Positions 38,316 to 47,300 of a stretch of 64,000 bases of DNA are shown here, in pieces. The translations under genes were made by a program, and so were the position numbers. The notes under the pieces were generated by a model. That model searched no databases. It was not told the DNA's origin and saw nothing but the letters and a program-made list of their open reading frames with translations. The DNA comes from Tumebacillus flagellatus (GTDB taxonomy: Bacteria > Bacillota > Bacilli > Tumebacillales > Tumebacillaceae). Every line of letters starts with the position of its first letter. Positions within the stretch are counted from its first letter, which is position 1. The DNA lies in contig NZ_JMIR01000021.1 in NCBI RefSeq assembly GCF_000714935.1, positions 1 to 64,000 of the forward strand, written 5' to 3'.

Positions 38316-38444
38316 ATGAAAAAAGTACTGGCTGGCGTATTGGTTGCAGTTGCACTGTTCACCGCTTTCGCAGGTATGGGTTCTGTCCACAAGACCGCAG
38401 AAGATCTTCCTGCAACTCCCCTGGTCTTCATCTGGGGTGACTGA
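38316..38444 (+). CDS. 42-residue secreted peptide candidate
   Basis: ATG 38316 has AAAAGGGGAAATG just upstream and the frame ends at TGA 38442. The product starts with a clear signal sequence (MKKVLAGVLVAVALFTAFAG) followed by a short mature part ending ATPLVFIWGD. The layout of a lysine-rich start, a hydrophobic core and a short C-terminal peptide is that of Phr-type or other exported signal peptides. It lies between the c-di-GMP gene and a strong terminator in the same direction, so it may be produced from the same transcript. Function inferred only from layout. Confidence 0.55.
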   Translation: MKKVLAGVLVAVALFTAFAGMGSVHKTAEDLPATPLVFIWGD

Positions 38445-38483
38445 TTGAATTGAACATGCCAAGTAGCCGCTTATGCAGCACCT

Positions 38484-38528
38484 AAAAAGGAGAGAACTTT
38501 TCAACGGAAAAGTTTCTCTCCTTTTTTT
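38484..38528 (+). terminator. Terminator of the c-di-GMP/peptide transcript
   Basis: AAAAAGGAGAGAACTTTT pairs with AAAAGTTTCTCTCCTTTTT around a six-base loop, with seven Ts at the end; also usable by the minus-strand gene. Confidence 0.9.
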
Positions 38529-38565
38529 GCGTGCTGTGGAGCAAGGGGGATTGGAGCGAGGGTGG

Positions 38566-40479
38566 CTATTTCTTCGCGCGGGCGATCTCTTCCGCCAATT
38601 CGTTGAGTTCGGCCCAGCGTTCGACGGCCGCTTCCAGTTCGGCGGTCAGGCGGGCTTCTTCGTCGGTAAGTTTCTGCAGGTGCGTGTAGTCGCTGCCGCC
38701 CTTGGCGAGTTCGGTTTGCACGGCGGCGAGTTTTTCTTCCAGCCCCGCGATGCGTTCGTCGATCGTCTCGAACTCGCGCTGTTCGTTGTAGGTCATGCGC
38801 CGGGCGCGGGGCTTCTCGGAGCGCGGGGCTTGCGCTTTCGGTTTGTCTTCGGGAGAAGTTGCGGGTGTTGCCGACGCGAGCCTTTTTTCCCGGGTGGCCT
38901 GGTATACGGAGTACATGTCGAGCGTTTCATAGATGCCGTGCTCGCCTTCAAACGCGATCAGGCGGTCCACGACGCGGTCGAGGAAGTAGCGGTCGTGGGA
39001 GACGGTGATGACGGTGCCGTCGAAATGGTCGAGATAGTCTTCGAGAATCGAGAGCGTTTGCACGTCGAGATCGTTGGTCGGCTCGTCGAGCAAGAGCACG
39101 TTCGGCTCGCTCATCAAGATGCGCAGCAGATACAGGCGGCGCTTCTCTCCGCCGGAAAGTTTGCTGATCGGCGTCCACTGCTGGTGCGGCGGAAACAGGA
39201 AGCGCTCCAGCATCTGCCCGGCGGAAATCGTTTCGCCGTCGGTCGTCTTGATATACGAGGCGACGTCGCGGATGTACTCGATGACGCGCATCTCTTCGTT
39301 CATGTCGACGCTCTCTTGCGTGTAGTACGCCATCTTGACCGTCTGGCCGATCTCCACCGTGCCGCTGTCCGGTTGGAGGCGTCCGGCGATCAAGTTCAAG
39401 AGCGTCGATTTGCCGCTGCCGTTCGGGCCGACGATGCCGATGCGCTCGCCCGGGCCGACCAACAGCGAGTAGCGGTTGAGCAGGACGCGGTTGCCAAACG
39501 ACTTTGTAACATCGGTCAGTTCGAGGACTTTTTTGCCGAGGCGTTGCGAACCGATGGCGATCTCCAACTGCGGACCGGCTTTTTCGACTTTCTGATCGCG
39601 CAGGGCGGTGGCGAACTCCACGCGCGCTTTTTGCTTGGTGGTGCGGGCTTTGGCTCCGCGGTGCAACCATTCCAACTCGCGACGCAGCAGGTTTTGGCGC
39701 TTGTCTTCGGACGCCGCCTGCGATTCTTCGCGCTGCGCTTTGCCGATCAAGAACGTCTCGTAGTTGCCGTTGTACGAGTAGAGACGGCCTTTGTCCAGTT
39801 CGAGGATGCGGTTGGTGACGCGGTCGAGGAAGTAGCGGTCATGCGTGATCATCAAGAGCGCCGCTTTGCTTTTTGCCAAGTATCCTTCCAGCCAGTCGAC
39901 CGTCTCGTTGTCGATGTGGTTGGTCGGCTCGTCGAGGATAAGCAGGTCGGCCGGGCGAATCAGCGCGCGCGCCATCGCCACACGCTTGCGTTGACCGCCG
40001 GAGAGCGTGCTGACGACGGCGTCGTAGTTCGCGATGCCCAGACGGTTGAGGATGTTCTTGGCGTTGGCTTCCATCTCCCAAGCGTTGTTCTGGTCGATCT
40101 CTTGCGTCAAGCGCAGGAGGCGTGCCTGCAGTTGCTGATCTTCCGGGTGTGCTCCGAGTTGGCCCAGAGTCTGTTCGTACTCGTACAGCAAGCGCAGCAC
40201 GGGCGAGTCGCCTTGGAAAACCGACTGCAAGACGGTCAGGTGCTCGTCAAACTGCGGGTTTTGCGGCAAAAACTCCACGCGCACGTTGTTCCCGCGCACG
40301 ACAAGGCCTGAATCCGGTTGCTCGGTGCCGGCAATCGTGCGCAACAGCGTGGATTTGCCGGTGCCGTTGACGCCGATCAAGCCGATGCGCTCTCCGCTGT
40401 CGATGCCAAAGTTGAGGTCTTGAAACAGCGTTTTTTCGCCGTGTGTTTTCGTGAGGTTGAGGATGGAAAGTAAGTTCAT
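38566..40479 (-). CDS. ABC-F ATPase, Uup/YfmR type
   Basis: A 637-residue cytosolic ABC-F protein with two ATPase domains and no membrane part. Walker A motifs are GVNGTGKST and GPNGSGKST, signatures LSGGQRKRVAMARAL and LSGGEKRRLYLLRIL, Walker B LLILDEPTNHID and VLLLDEPTNDLD. The linker between the domains holds the helical P-site tRNA-interaction motif, and the C-terminal coiled coil (about 560-637, EFETIDERIAGLEEKLAAVQ) is characteristic of Uup/YfmR. These rescue ribosomes stalled on difficult sequences. ATG 40479 follows AGAAGG; a longer frame to 40680 overlaps the divergent gene and is not used. Confidence 0.92.
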   Translation of the reverse strand: MNLLSILNLTKTHGEKTLFQDLNFGIDSGERIGLIGVNGTGKSTLLRTIAGTEQPDSGLVVRGNNVRVEFLPQNPQFDEHLTVLQSVFQGDSPVLRLLYEYEQTLGQLGAHPEDQQLQARLLRLTQEIDQNNAWEMEANAKNILNRLGIANYDAVVSTLSGGQRKRVAMARALIRPADLLILDEPTNHIDNETVDWLEGYLAKSKAALLMITHDRYFLDRVTNRILELDKGRLYSYNGNYETFLIGKAQREESQAASEDKRQNLLRRELEWLHRGAKARTTKQKARVEFATALRDQKVEKAGPQLEIAIGSQRLGKKVLELTDVTKSFGNRVLLNRYSLLVGPGERIGIVGPNGSGKSTLLNLIAGRLQPDSGTVEIGQTVKMAYYTQESVDMNEEMRVIEYIRDVASYIKTTDGETISAGQMLERFLFPPHQQWTPISKLSGGEKRRLYLLRILMSEPNVLLLDEPTNDLDVQTLSILEDYLDHFDGTVITVSHDRYFLDRVVDRLIAFEGEHGIYETLDMYSVYQATREKRLASATPATSPEDKPKAQAPRSEKPRARRMTYNEQREFETIDERIAGLEEKLAAVQTELAKGGSDYTHLQKLTDEEARLTAELEAAVERWAELNELAEEIARAKK

Positions 40480-40499
40480 TTCGTTCGACCTTCTTTTCG

Positions 40500-40525
40500 G
40501 TATGCTACTCTCCAGTGTAGCATAC
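40500..40525. promoter_or_regulatory. Perfect inverted repeat between divergent genes
   Basis: GTATGCTAC (40500-40508) and GTAGCATAC (40517-40525) form a perfect 9-bp palindrome with eight bases between, located between the Uup-type gene (start 40479) and the deacetylase-like gene (start 40558). Only a short T run follows, so it looks like an operator more than a terminator. Confidence 0.45.
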
Positions 40526-40557
40526 TTTTCTACGTGATCGAAGAGGAGGGACGGCCG

Positions 40558-42504
40558 GTGAAAAAAGTGTTGATTCGCTTGGAAGACGTAGGTCCCGGCG
40601 GGGAGTTCGGCACGGAGGAGCGATTGTTGAAGTTGTGCGCGGTTGCCGATCTGCTGGCGCGCGAGGGAGTGCCGTTTCACGTGGCGATGATTCCGCGCTT
40701 CGTCGACAAGGGCAAGGGGTATGACAAGTCAATTGCCGATCGGAACGACCCGTTTGTACGGAAGTTTTTGCAGGTGATTTCCTATCTGCGGGCACGCGGC
40801 GGCTCGATCGGCATGCACGGATACCGCCACCAATACCAAACAGAACCCAGCGCGGCGGGGTATGAATTCTATTACAGTGCCTGCGAAAGCGATTGTCCGC
40901 CGCAAGAATCCGATGCGGCGTATCTGGAGCGCGATGCGTTCGAATCCTCGTATTCGTCCAGCCGCATGCGTGAAGGATTTCAAGCGGCGAAACAGGCGGG
41001 GGTGCAGCTCGATTGGTTTGAAACGCCCCACTATGCGGCTGAAGGGAATGCGCGCAACGTGTTGGAGGGATGGGCGGGGTTGTTTTTTGAAAATGATCCG
41101 CGTCATGAAGAAGCGAATCGCAAGGTGCTGTTTGAAGACCTCGACAGCCCGTTGTATCGTGGCGTGGTGTACGTGCCGACGCCGCTTTTTTATGTGGACG
41201 GGTCGCATCCCGATCAAGATGTGGAGCGGATGTGCAAGGAGATTGCGGAGTACGGGGCGGATGAGATCGCCGGGTTTTTTTATCATGCGTTTTTGGAATT
41301 TCCGTTCATGGAGCTGCAAACGGCGAAGGACGGCAGGCCGCGGGTGAAGTATGATCCGAATTCGTACTTGCATCGATTGCTTCGCTGTTTTAAGAGACAA
41401 GAGCGGACGTTTGTGCATGTGAAAGACCTCGTACCGTTTGCGCCGTCGGCGAGGCGTACGGGTGTTTTCCCGGGAAATCATGCAGTTGTGCTCACCGGCG
41501 ATGTGGACGGCGACCGGCGTTCGGAGTTGGTGCTTTGGGAACCGGAGAGCGGAACTTGGTCGGTGCTGCGGGTGAATTTGGACGGGTATCCGAACCGAAA
41601 TGTGCCGATTGGCGAGCCGTTGCAAGCACTGACCGGTTGGGCGCAAGGGGAATCCTGGCGTCCGTTTCTGGGCGACGTCAACGGGGACGGGCGAGCGGAT
41701 TTGATCGTGTTGGACACGGAGATCGGGCAGTGGCAGGCAGCGCTTAGCGACGGCGCGAAGTTCGTTCCGGCGGCGGGAGATCGGCAGTTTCTCTGGTTGG
41801 AGAATTTCGCGGCAGGGCCGGACTGGTTGCCGCTCGTCGGCGATTTCAACGGCGATGGAAAAACGGACGCGGCCGCCTACCGTCTCGCATCCGGCGATTT
41901 GCGGGTGGCGCAGAGCACCGGGGCGCACTTTGCAGAAGTGCTGGTGCCGAATTCCGCGCTTGCTGATGAAGCGGCGGGCGGTCGCAAGGAAGGGCGGGAA
42001 CGCAGGGTCGATACGATGATTCCGCATCTCTGGATCAAAGGCTGGGTTTCCGGCACCGATTGGACGGTGGCGGCGGGGGATTTCAACGGGGACGGACGCA
42101 CGGACCTCGTGGCGTGGAACCGGCGCACGGGCGATTGGAAAGTGGCGCTCAGCAACGGGAAGCGGCTGATCCCGACGGCAGGGCCCGTCGGCCCGTACTG
42201 GCGGCGCGGGTTTGGCATCGGCACGCAATGGCGCTTGCTGGTGGCAGACTTTGACGGAGACGGGCGCGACGATGTGCTGTTGGTCGATCCGGTGAAGGGG
42301 ATCTGGTTGGCGGCGCAAAACAGGGGAAGCCGTTTCGTGCCGCATGAGACCCCGTTCGGTCCCTGGGCGGCGGGATCGTACGGACAGCCGTTTGCGGGGG
42401 TGTTTACAACGGACGGGAAGGCGGCAATCGGCGTGCGGCAGGCTTTTTTGCGGAGCGGGGTTGTGGATTTTGCCGTGTCTTTGCAAGCGCACAACAAAAA
42501 ATAA
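40558..42504 (+). CDS. DUF2334 polysaccharide deacetylase-like protein with FG-GAP repeats
   Basis: A 648-residue protein. Residues about 1-290 match DUF2334, a deacetylase-like barrel: IRLEDVGPGGEF carries the motif acid, FHVAMIPRFVD and GGSIGMHGYRHQY the metal-site His residues. Residues about 305-640 carry five FG-GAP/VCBS-type calcium loops (GDVDGDRRSE, GDVNGDGRAD, GDFNGDGKTD, GDFNGDGRTD, ADFDGDGRDD). FG-GAP proteins are usually extracellular, yet no signal peptide is found. GTG 40558 is eight bases after GAGGAGGG. The pairing suggests a carbohydrate-acting enzyme with a lectin-like or propeller-like binding region; the substrate and export route are unknown. Confidence 0.75.
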   Translation: MKKVLIRLEDVGPGGEFGTEERLLKLCAVADLLAREGVPFHVAMIPRFVDKGKGYDKSIADRNDPFVRKFLQVISYLRARGGSIGMHGYRHQYQTEPSAAGYEFYYSACESDCPPQESDAAYLERDAFESSYSSSRMREGFQAAKQAGVQLDWFETPHYAAEGNARNVLEGWAGLFFENDPRHEEANRKVLFEDLDSPLYRGVVYVPTPLFYVDGSHPDQDVERMCKEIAEYGADEIAGFFYHAFLEFPFMELQTAKDGRPRVKYDPNSYLHRLLRCFKRQERTFVHVKDLVPFAPSARRTGVFPGNHAVVLTGDVDGDRRSELVLWEPESGTWSVLRVNLDGYPNRNVPIGEPLQALTGWAQGESWRPFLGDVNGDGRADLIVLDTEIGQWQAALSDGAKFVPAAGDRQFLWLENFAAGPDWLPLVGDFNGDGKTDAAAYRLASGDLRVAQSTGAHFAEVLVPNSALADEAAGGRKEGRERRVDTMIPHLWIKGWVSGTDWTVAAGDFNGDGRTDLVAWNRRTGDWKVALSNGKRLIPTAGPVGPYWRRGFGIGTQWRLLVADFDGDGRDDVLLVDPVKGIWLAAQNRGSRFVPHETPFGPWAAGSYGQPFAGVFTTDGKAAIGVRQAFLRSGVVDFAVSLQAHNKK

Positions 42505-42534
42505 CTCATGGCGCGAAAAACAGGCGGGTGTCTC

Positions 42535-42564
42535 TTGACTTGATTCCCCAACTTTGGGTAAGAT
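42535..42564 (+). promoter_or_regulatory. Sigma-A promoter of the glyS T-box transcript
   Basis: TTGACT at 42535-42540 and TAAGAT at 42559-42564, spacer 18 bases. Confidence 0.65.
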
Positions 42565-42570
42565 AGTTCC

Positions 42571-42806
42571 AACGTAAATATGTTGCGGCGATGAAGGAAC
42601 AGATAGTACCTGCCCCTCCATCCACCAGCGAGCCGGGGAAGGTGAGAGCCCGGCGGATGCGGGCAGGGAAACGGCGGTTTCGGAGCTGCAAATCGTGAAG
42701 AGGTGGGCGCGGCGTTTTTTCCGTTGCGTCAACTAGGGTGGAACCGCGGGAGGAGAGCTCCCGTCCCTAGGCTTTTACAGCCAGCTTAGGGACGGGGGCT
42801 TTTTTG
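42571..42806 (+). ncRNA. T-box leader controlling glyS
   Basis: A T-box riboswitch. The conserved AGGGTGGAACCGCG is at 42735-42748; its TGGA pairs with the CCA end of uncharged tRNA-Gly (discriminator U). Upstream are a long stem I with AGTA (42605-42608) and GGTGAGAG (42641-42648) motifs. The terminator arm pairs CCCGTCCCTA (about 42760-42770) with TAGGGACGGG (about 42787-42796) and runs into six Ts at 42800-42805. When tRNA-Gly is uncharged the antiterminator forms and glyS is transcribed. Confidence 0.95.
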
Positions 42807-42854
42807 CATCCACGGACCTTGGCTGAGCCCTCCACAACGAAGGAGCTGTTTCAG

Positions 42855-44237
42855 ATGAGCGTGAAAATGGACGAACTGGTAGCACTGGCGAAACACCGAG
42901 GCTTTATCTTCCCGGGCTCGGAAATCTACGGCGGCCTCGCGAACACGTGGGACTACGGCCCGCTGGGCGTCGAGTTGAAAAACAACGTCAAGCGCGCGTG
43001 GTGGAAGAAGTTCATTCAGGAATCCCCGTACAACGTCGGCCTCGACGCGGCGATCCTCATGAACCCGAAGACCTGGGTGGCGTCCGGCCACGTCGGCAAC
43101 TTCAACGACCCGATGATCGACTGCAAAGCTTGCAAAGCTCGTCATCGCGCCGACAAACTGATCGAAGAAGCGCTCGGTGCCAAGGGGATCGAAATCATCG
43201 TCGACGGCATGACGTTCCAACAGATGGCCGACTTGATCAAGGAACACAACATCGCCTGCCCGGATTGCGGCGCGCATGACTTCACCGACATCCGCCAGTT
43301 CAACTTGATGTTCAAAACGTTCCAAGGCGTCACCGAATCGTCCGCCAACGAGATCTTCCTGCGTCCGGAGACGGCGCAAGGCATCTTCGTCAACTTCAAG
43401 AACGTGCAGCGCACGATGCGCAAGAAGCTCCCGTTTGGCATCGGCCAAATCGGCAAATCGTTCCGCAACGAGATCACGCCGGGCAACTTTACGTTCCGTA
43501 CCCGCGAGTTCGAGCAGATGGAATTGGAGTTCTTCTGCAAGCCGGGCGAAGAGTTGAAGTGGCACGACTTCTGGAAGCAAGAAGCGAGAAGCTGGCTGTT
43601 GGGTCTCGGCATCAAGGAAGACAGCATCCGCATGCGCGACCATGACGCGGACGAACTTTCGCACTACTCGAACGCGACGACCGACTTCGAGTACAAGTTC
43701 CCGTTCGGCTGGGGCGAACTCTGGGGCATCGCGTCCCGTACCGACTTCGACCTCAAGCAGCACATGGAACACTCCGGCGAAGATTTCCACTACACCGACA
43801 CGGAGACCAACGAGAAGTACATTCCGTACTGCATCGAGCCGTCGCTTGGCGCAGACCGCGTGACGTTGGCGTTTTTGATCGACTCTTACGAAGAGCAGCA
43901 GCTTGAGGGCGGCGACTCCCGCACCGTGTTGCACCTGCACCCGGCGCTCGCGCCGTTTAAAGCGGCGATCTTCCCGCTGTCCAAGAAGCTGTCCGAACCG
44001 GCGACGAAAGTGTTCGCGGACCTCGCGAAGCATTTCAACGTCGACTACGACGAGTCCGGCTCGATCGGCAAGCGCTACCGCCGTCACGACGAGATCGGCA
44101 CTCCGTTCTGCATCACCTTCGACTTTGAATCGGAAACGGACGGCGCTGTCACCGTTCGCGACCGCGACACGATGGAACAAACCCGCATGCCGATTTCAGA
44201 GCTGAAGGCGTTTATCGAGTCGAAGTTGGAGTTCTAA
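42855..44237 (+). CDS. glyS: Glycyl-tRNA synthetase, dimeric (alpha2) type
   Basis: Class II synthetase that charges tRNA-Gly. The 460-residue chain matches the homodimeric type, not the two-gene glyQ/glyS form of enterics. [23 protein letters not shown] (parts [12 protein letters not shown] and [13 protein letters not shown]) is motif 1; a Zn-like pair of Cys-x-x-Cys pieces ([14 protein letters not shown] and CPDCGAHDF) lies in the insertion; motif 2 is [23 protein letters not shown] ([11 protein letters not shown]) and motif 3 is [17 protein letters not shown] 42855 follows AAGGAG. Controlled by the upstream T-box. Confidence 0.96.
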   Translation: MSVKMDELVALAKHRGFIFPGSEIYGGLANTWDYGPLGVELKNNVKRAWWKKFIQESPYNVGLDAAILMNPKTWVASGHVGNFNDPMIDCKACKARHRADKLIEEALGAKGIEIIVDGMTFQQMADLIKEHNIACPDCGAHDFTDIRQFNLMFKTFQGVTESSANEIFLRPETAQGIFVNFKNVQRTMRKKLPFGIGQIGKSFRNEITPGNFTFRTREFEQMELEFFCKPGEELKWHDFWKQEARSWLLGLGIKEDSIRMRDHDADELSHYSNATTDFEYKFPFGWGELWGIASRTDFDLKQHMEHSGEDFHYTDTETNEKYIPYCIEPSLGADRVTLAFLIDSYEEQQLEGGDSRTVLHLHPALAPFKAAIFPLSKKLSEPATKVFADLAKHFNVDYDESGSIGKRYRRHDEIGTPFCITFDFESETDGAVTVRDRDTMEQTRMPISELKAFIESKLEF

Positions 44238-44256
44238 TCATAAAAAAGCAAGAGCA

Positions 44257-44288
44257 AGAGAGGGGTTCGCGCCCCTCTCTTTTTTTTG
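44257..44288 (+). terminator. Terminator of glyS
   Basis: AGAGAGGGG pairs with CCCCTCTCT around TTCGCG, followed by seven to eight Ts. Confidence 0.95.
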
Positions 44289-44302
44289 TTAGAGTGGGTC
44301 CC

Positions 44303-44332
44303 TTGACGGGGAGTTTCGCTATTCTTTATACT
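44303..44332 (+). promoter_or_regulatory. Sigma-A promoter of the NRPS gene
   Basis: TTGACG at 44303-44308 and TATACT at 44327-44332, spacer 18 bases. The -10 box is inside the left arm of the palindrome at 44325-44359. Confidence 0.7.
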
Positions 44333-44359
44333 AATTTCGTAAATGATAATTAGTATAAA
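44325..44359. promoter_or_regulatory. 12-bp perfect inverted repeat at the NRPS promoter
   Basis: TTTATACTAATT (44325-44336) and AATTAGTATAAA (44348-44359) are perfect inverse copies with 11 bases between. The left arm covers the -10 box and the right arm the first transcribed bases, so a bound dimer would block initiation. TGATAAT in the region (44344-44350) resembles half of a Fur box, but the other half is poor. Confidence 0.6.
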
Positions 44360-44386
44360 TTGTAGAAGTAAAATACGAGGTGACCG

Positions 44387-47300
44387 ATGATGGCAGAAGC
44401 AGTCGAGGAGCGTTGCGTGCACCATGCGTTTGAAGAGCAGGCGCGGTTGAATCCGAACGCGACGGCAGTGGTGTTCGGGCGTGAAGAGGTGACGTATGGA
44501 GAGTTGGACCGCCGTGCCTCGATCCTCTCGTCACGTTTGCAAAGAGCAGGCGTGGGCCCTGAGGTGCTGGTCGGGATCTGCGCGGAACGATCTGTGTCGA
44601 TGATTGTCGGAATATTAGGAATAATGAAGGCGGGCGGCGCGTACGTACCGCTCGATCCCAAGTATCCGGCGGAGCGTTTGCGCTATATGATGGAGGATTC
44701 CTCTCTGCCTGTTTTGGTGACCCAGTCCCATCTGGTCGAGCAACTCCCGGAGTCCAAAGCCGAGGTGGTGTTGCTGGATGCGCTCTGTGAAGAGGAGTCG
44801 GCAGTCGACCTCTCTCTAGAAAAAACGAACGCAACCACCCCGCTCACTCCCCACTCGCTGTGCTACGTGATGTACACATCGGGCTCCACCGGACGACCCA
44901 AAGGCGTGCTGTTGGAACACGGCGGCGCCGTCAACATGCTGGCAGCCGTTTGTGAACGATATGACGTTCGAGGGGACAGCCGCGTGCTGCAGTTTGCGTC
45001 GTTTTCCTTCGACGCGTCGTTCTCCGAGATTTTCATGGCTTTGTCGGTCGGCGCGGTGCTGGTGATGGCGGCACAGGAAGAACTGATGCCCGGCCCGACG
45101 CTGGTGCGGCTGTTGCAAAACCAGCGCATCACCAACGTCACGTTGCCGCCGTCCGTGTTGGCGATGCTCAAAAACGAATCGTTTCCCGACCTGCGCACCG
45201 TCGTCTCCGCTGGAGAGGCATGCCCGCAGGAGCTCGCTGTGCACTGGTCGCGAGGGCGCCGTTTCGTCAACGGCTACGGCCCTTCCGAAGCAACCGTCTG
45301 CGTAGCGTGCGCGGTGTACGAGGACGGCTGCGAGCAGGTGAGTATCGGACGCGCGCTTCCGAATGTCCGCCTGTACGTTCTCGACGCCGACCAATTCCCC
45401 GTTCCCGTCGGCGAGGAGGGAGAGCTGTACATCTCCGGCCGATGCTTGGCACGCGGCTATCTGGGGCGGCCGGATTTGACGGCGGAAAAGTTTTTGCCGA
45501 ATCCTTTCTCGACTGCGCGCTTTGAAGAGCGCATGTACCGCACAGGCGATCTCGTGCGGCAGTTGCCGAGCGGCGATCTGGAGTTTCTGGGCCGCCTCGA
45601 TCACCAAGTCAAACTTCGCGGGTTCCGCATCGAACTCGGGGAGATTGAAGCGGTGTTGCAAAACCACGAGCGCGTCCAACACACCGTGGTGCTGGCGCGG
45701 GAAGACTTTCAGGGTCAGAAGCGGTTGGTCGCCTACGTCGTCGCGGAAAAAGGGTCTCTGCCTCCCTCCGCTCAGGAACTGCGCCGTCATCTGGAGGCAC
45801 GCGTTCCCGCCTACATGGTGCCCTCTGCGTTTGTCGTCATGGAGGTGTTTCCTTTGACTCCCAACGGCAAGGTCGACCGCAACGCGTTGCCTGCGCCGGG
45901 CGGAGTGCGACCTGCATGGGAAAGCCCGTTTGTCGCGCCGAGGACGAAGTTGGAAGAGACGCTGGCGGGCATCTGGTCGGAGGTGCTCGGGATGGATTCC
46001 ATCGGGGTGGAGGACGGGTTTTTGGAGCTTGGCGGTCATTCGTTGCTGGCGACGCAGATTCTGTCGCGGATTCGCGATGTGCTGGGCATCGAAGTGCCGT
46101 TGCGCCATCTGTACGCGGCACCTACGGTCGCAGGTCTTGCCGCGATCCTTGAAACAGAGCGTCGCGAAGGCCGCATCGTGCGGACCGTGTCGATTCCCCG
46201 CGTTTCGCGAGACCAACGGTTGCCGGCTTCGTTTTCTCAAGAGCGCGTCTGGTTCATGCACAAAATCAACCCGGCGCACCTCTCGTATGCGTCGCAAGTC
46301 CTGTACCGCTTCACCGGTGAACTTGCCGTGGAGATCTTGGAACGTTGCTTGCAGGTGATGGTCAACCGCCATGAAATCTTCCGCACCACGTTCTCCGAAG
46401 ACGAAAGCGGAGTCGTGCAAACGATCCATCCGTTCTATGAAGTGAAGCTGGAAGTGCAGTCTCTGTTGCATCTCCCCGAGGAACAGCGGGAAACAGAGTT
46501 GCAACGCCTCGTAAAACAAGAGATGGCACGAAAATTCGACATGACAAAACTGCCCTTGGTGCGCTGGGCCTTGTACCAACTGCGGGAAGACCGCTATGCG
46601 ATGCTGCACGTCGAGCAGCACATGGTGCATGACGGCTGGTCGTCCAACGTGTTCTTGCGCGAGGTGGTGGAGCTGTACCGGGCGTTTGCGGCGGGACGTC
46701 CGATGCCGCTGACAGAAATGCCGATCCAGTACGCCGACTACGCGCACTGGCAACGTCAATGGGCACAGGGGCCGGAAGCGGCGGCGCAACTTCAATTTTG
46801 GAAACAGCAGTTGGCAGGCTGTCCGGAGATGCTCAACCTGCCGACCGACCGCCCGCGCCCCGCTGTGCCGAGCCATCGCGGGTCGGCGCTGCGCATCGAG
46901 TTTCCGGCGGCGTTCACGGAGGAATTGCACGAGTTCGCCCGCCGCGAAGGAGTGACGCTGTTCGTCGCGATGCTGTCCGTGTTCAACACCTTGATGTATC
47001 GCTACACGGGACAGGAGGACTTGTTGATCGGCTCCGGCGTGGCAAACCGCCGCCGTCGGGATGTGGAAGGCGTGATCGGCATGATCGTCAACAACATCGT
47101 CCTGCGCACGCAATTGAACGGCGACATGACGTTCCGCGAGTTGATGATCCGCGTGCGGGAGATGACGATCGAGTCGTTCTCCCATGAAGACACGCCGTTT
47201 GACCGCGTGGTGGAAGCGGTGAACCCGGTGCGGGATCTAAGCCGCAACCCGTTGGTGCAAGTCCTGTTCTCCTTCCACGACACGCCGCTGCCCGACCTCA

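Noticed and set aside
42535-42855. A riboswitch other than a T-box in front of glyS
   Set aside because: The TGGAACCGCG core and the terminator/antiterminator layout identify a T-box; glycine riboswitch motifs are absent.
44816-47185. A 789-codon minus-strand frame inside the NRPS gene
   Set aside because: The NRPS motifs on the plus strand are continuous; the antisense frame is a composition effect.
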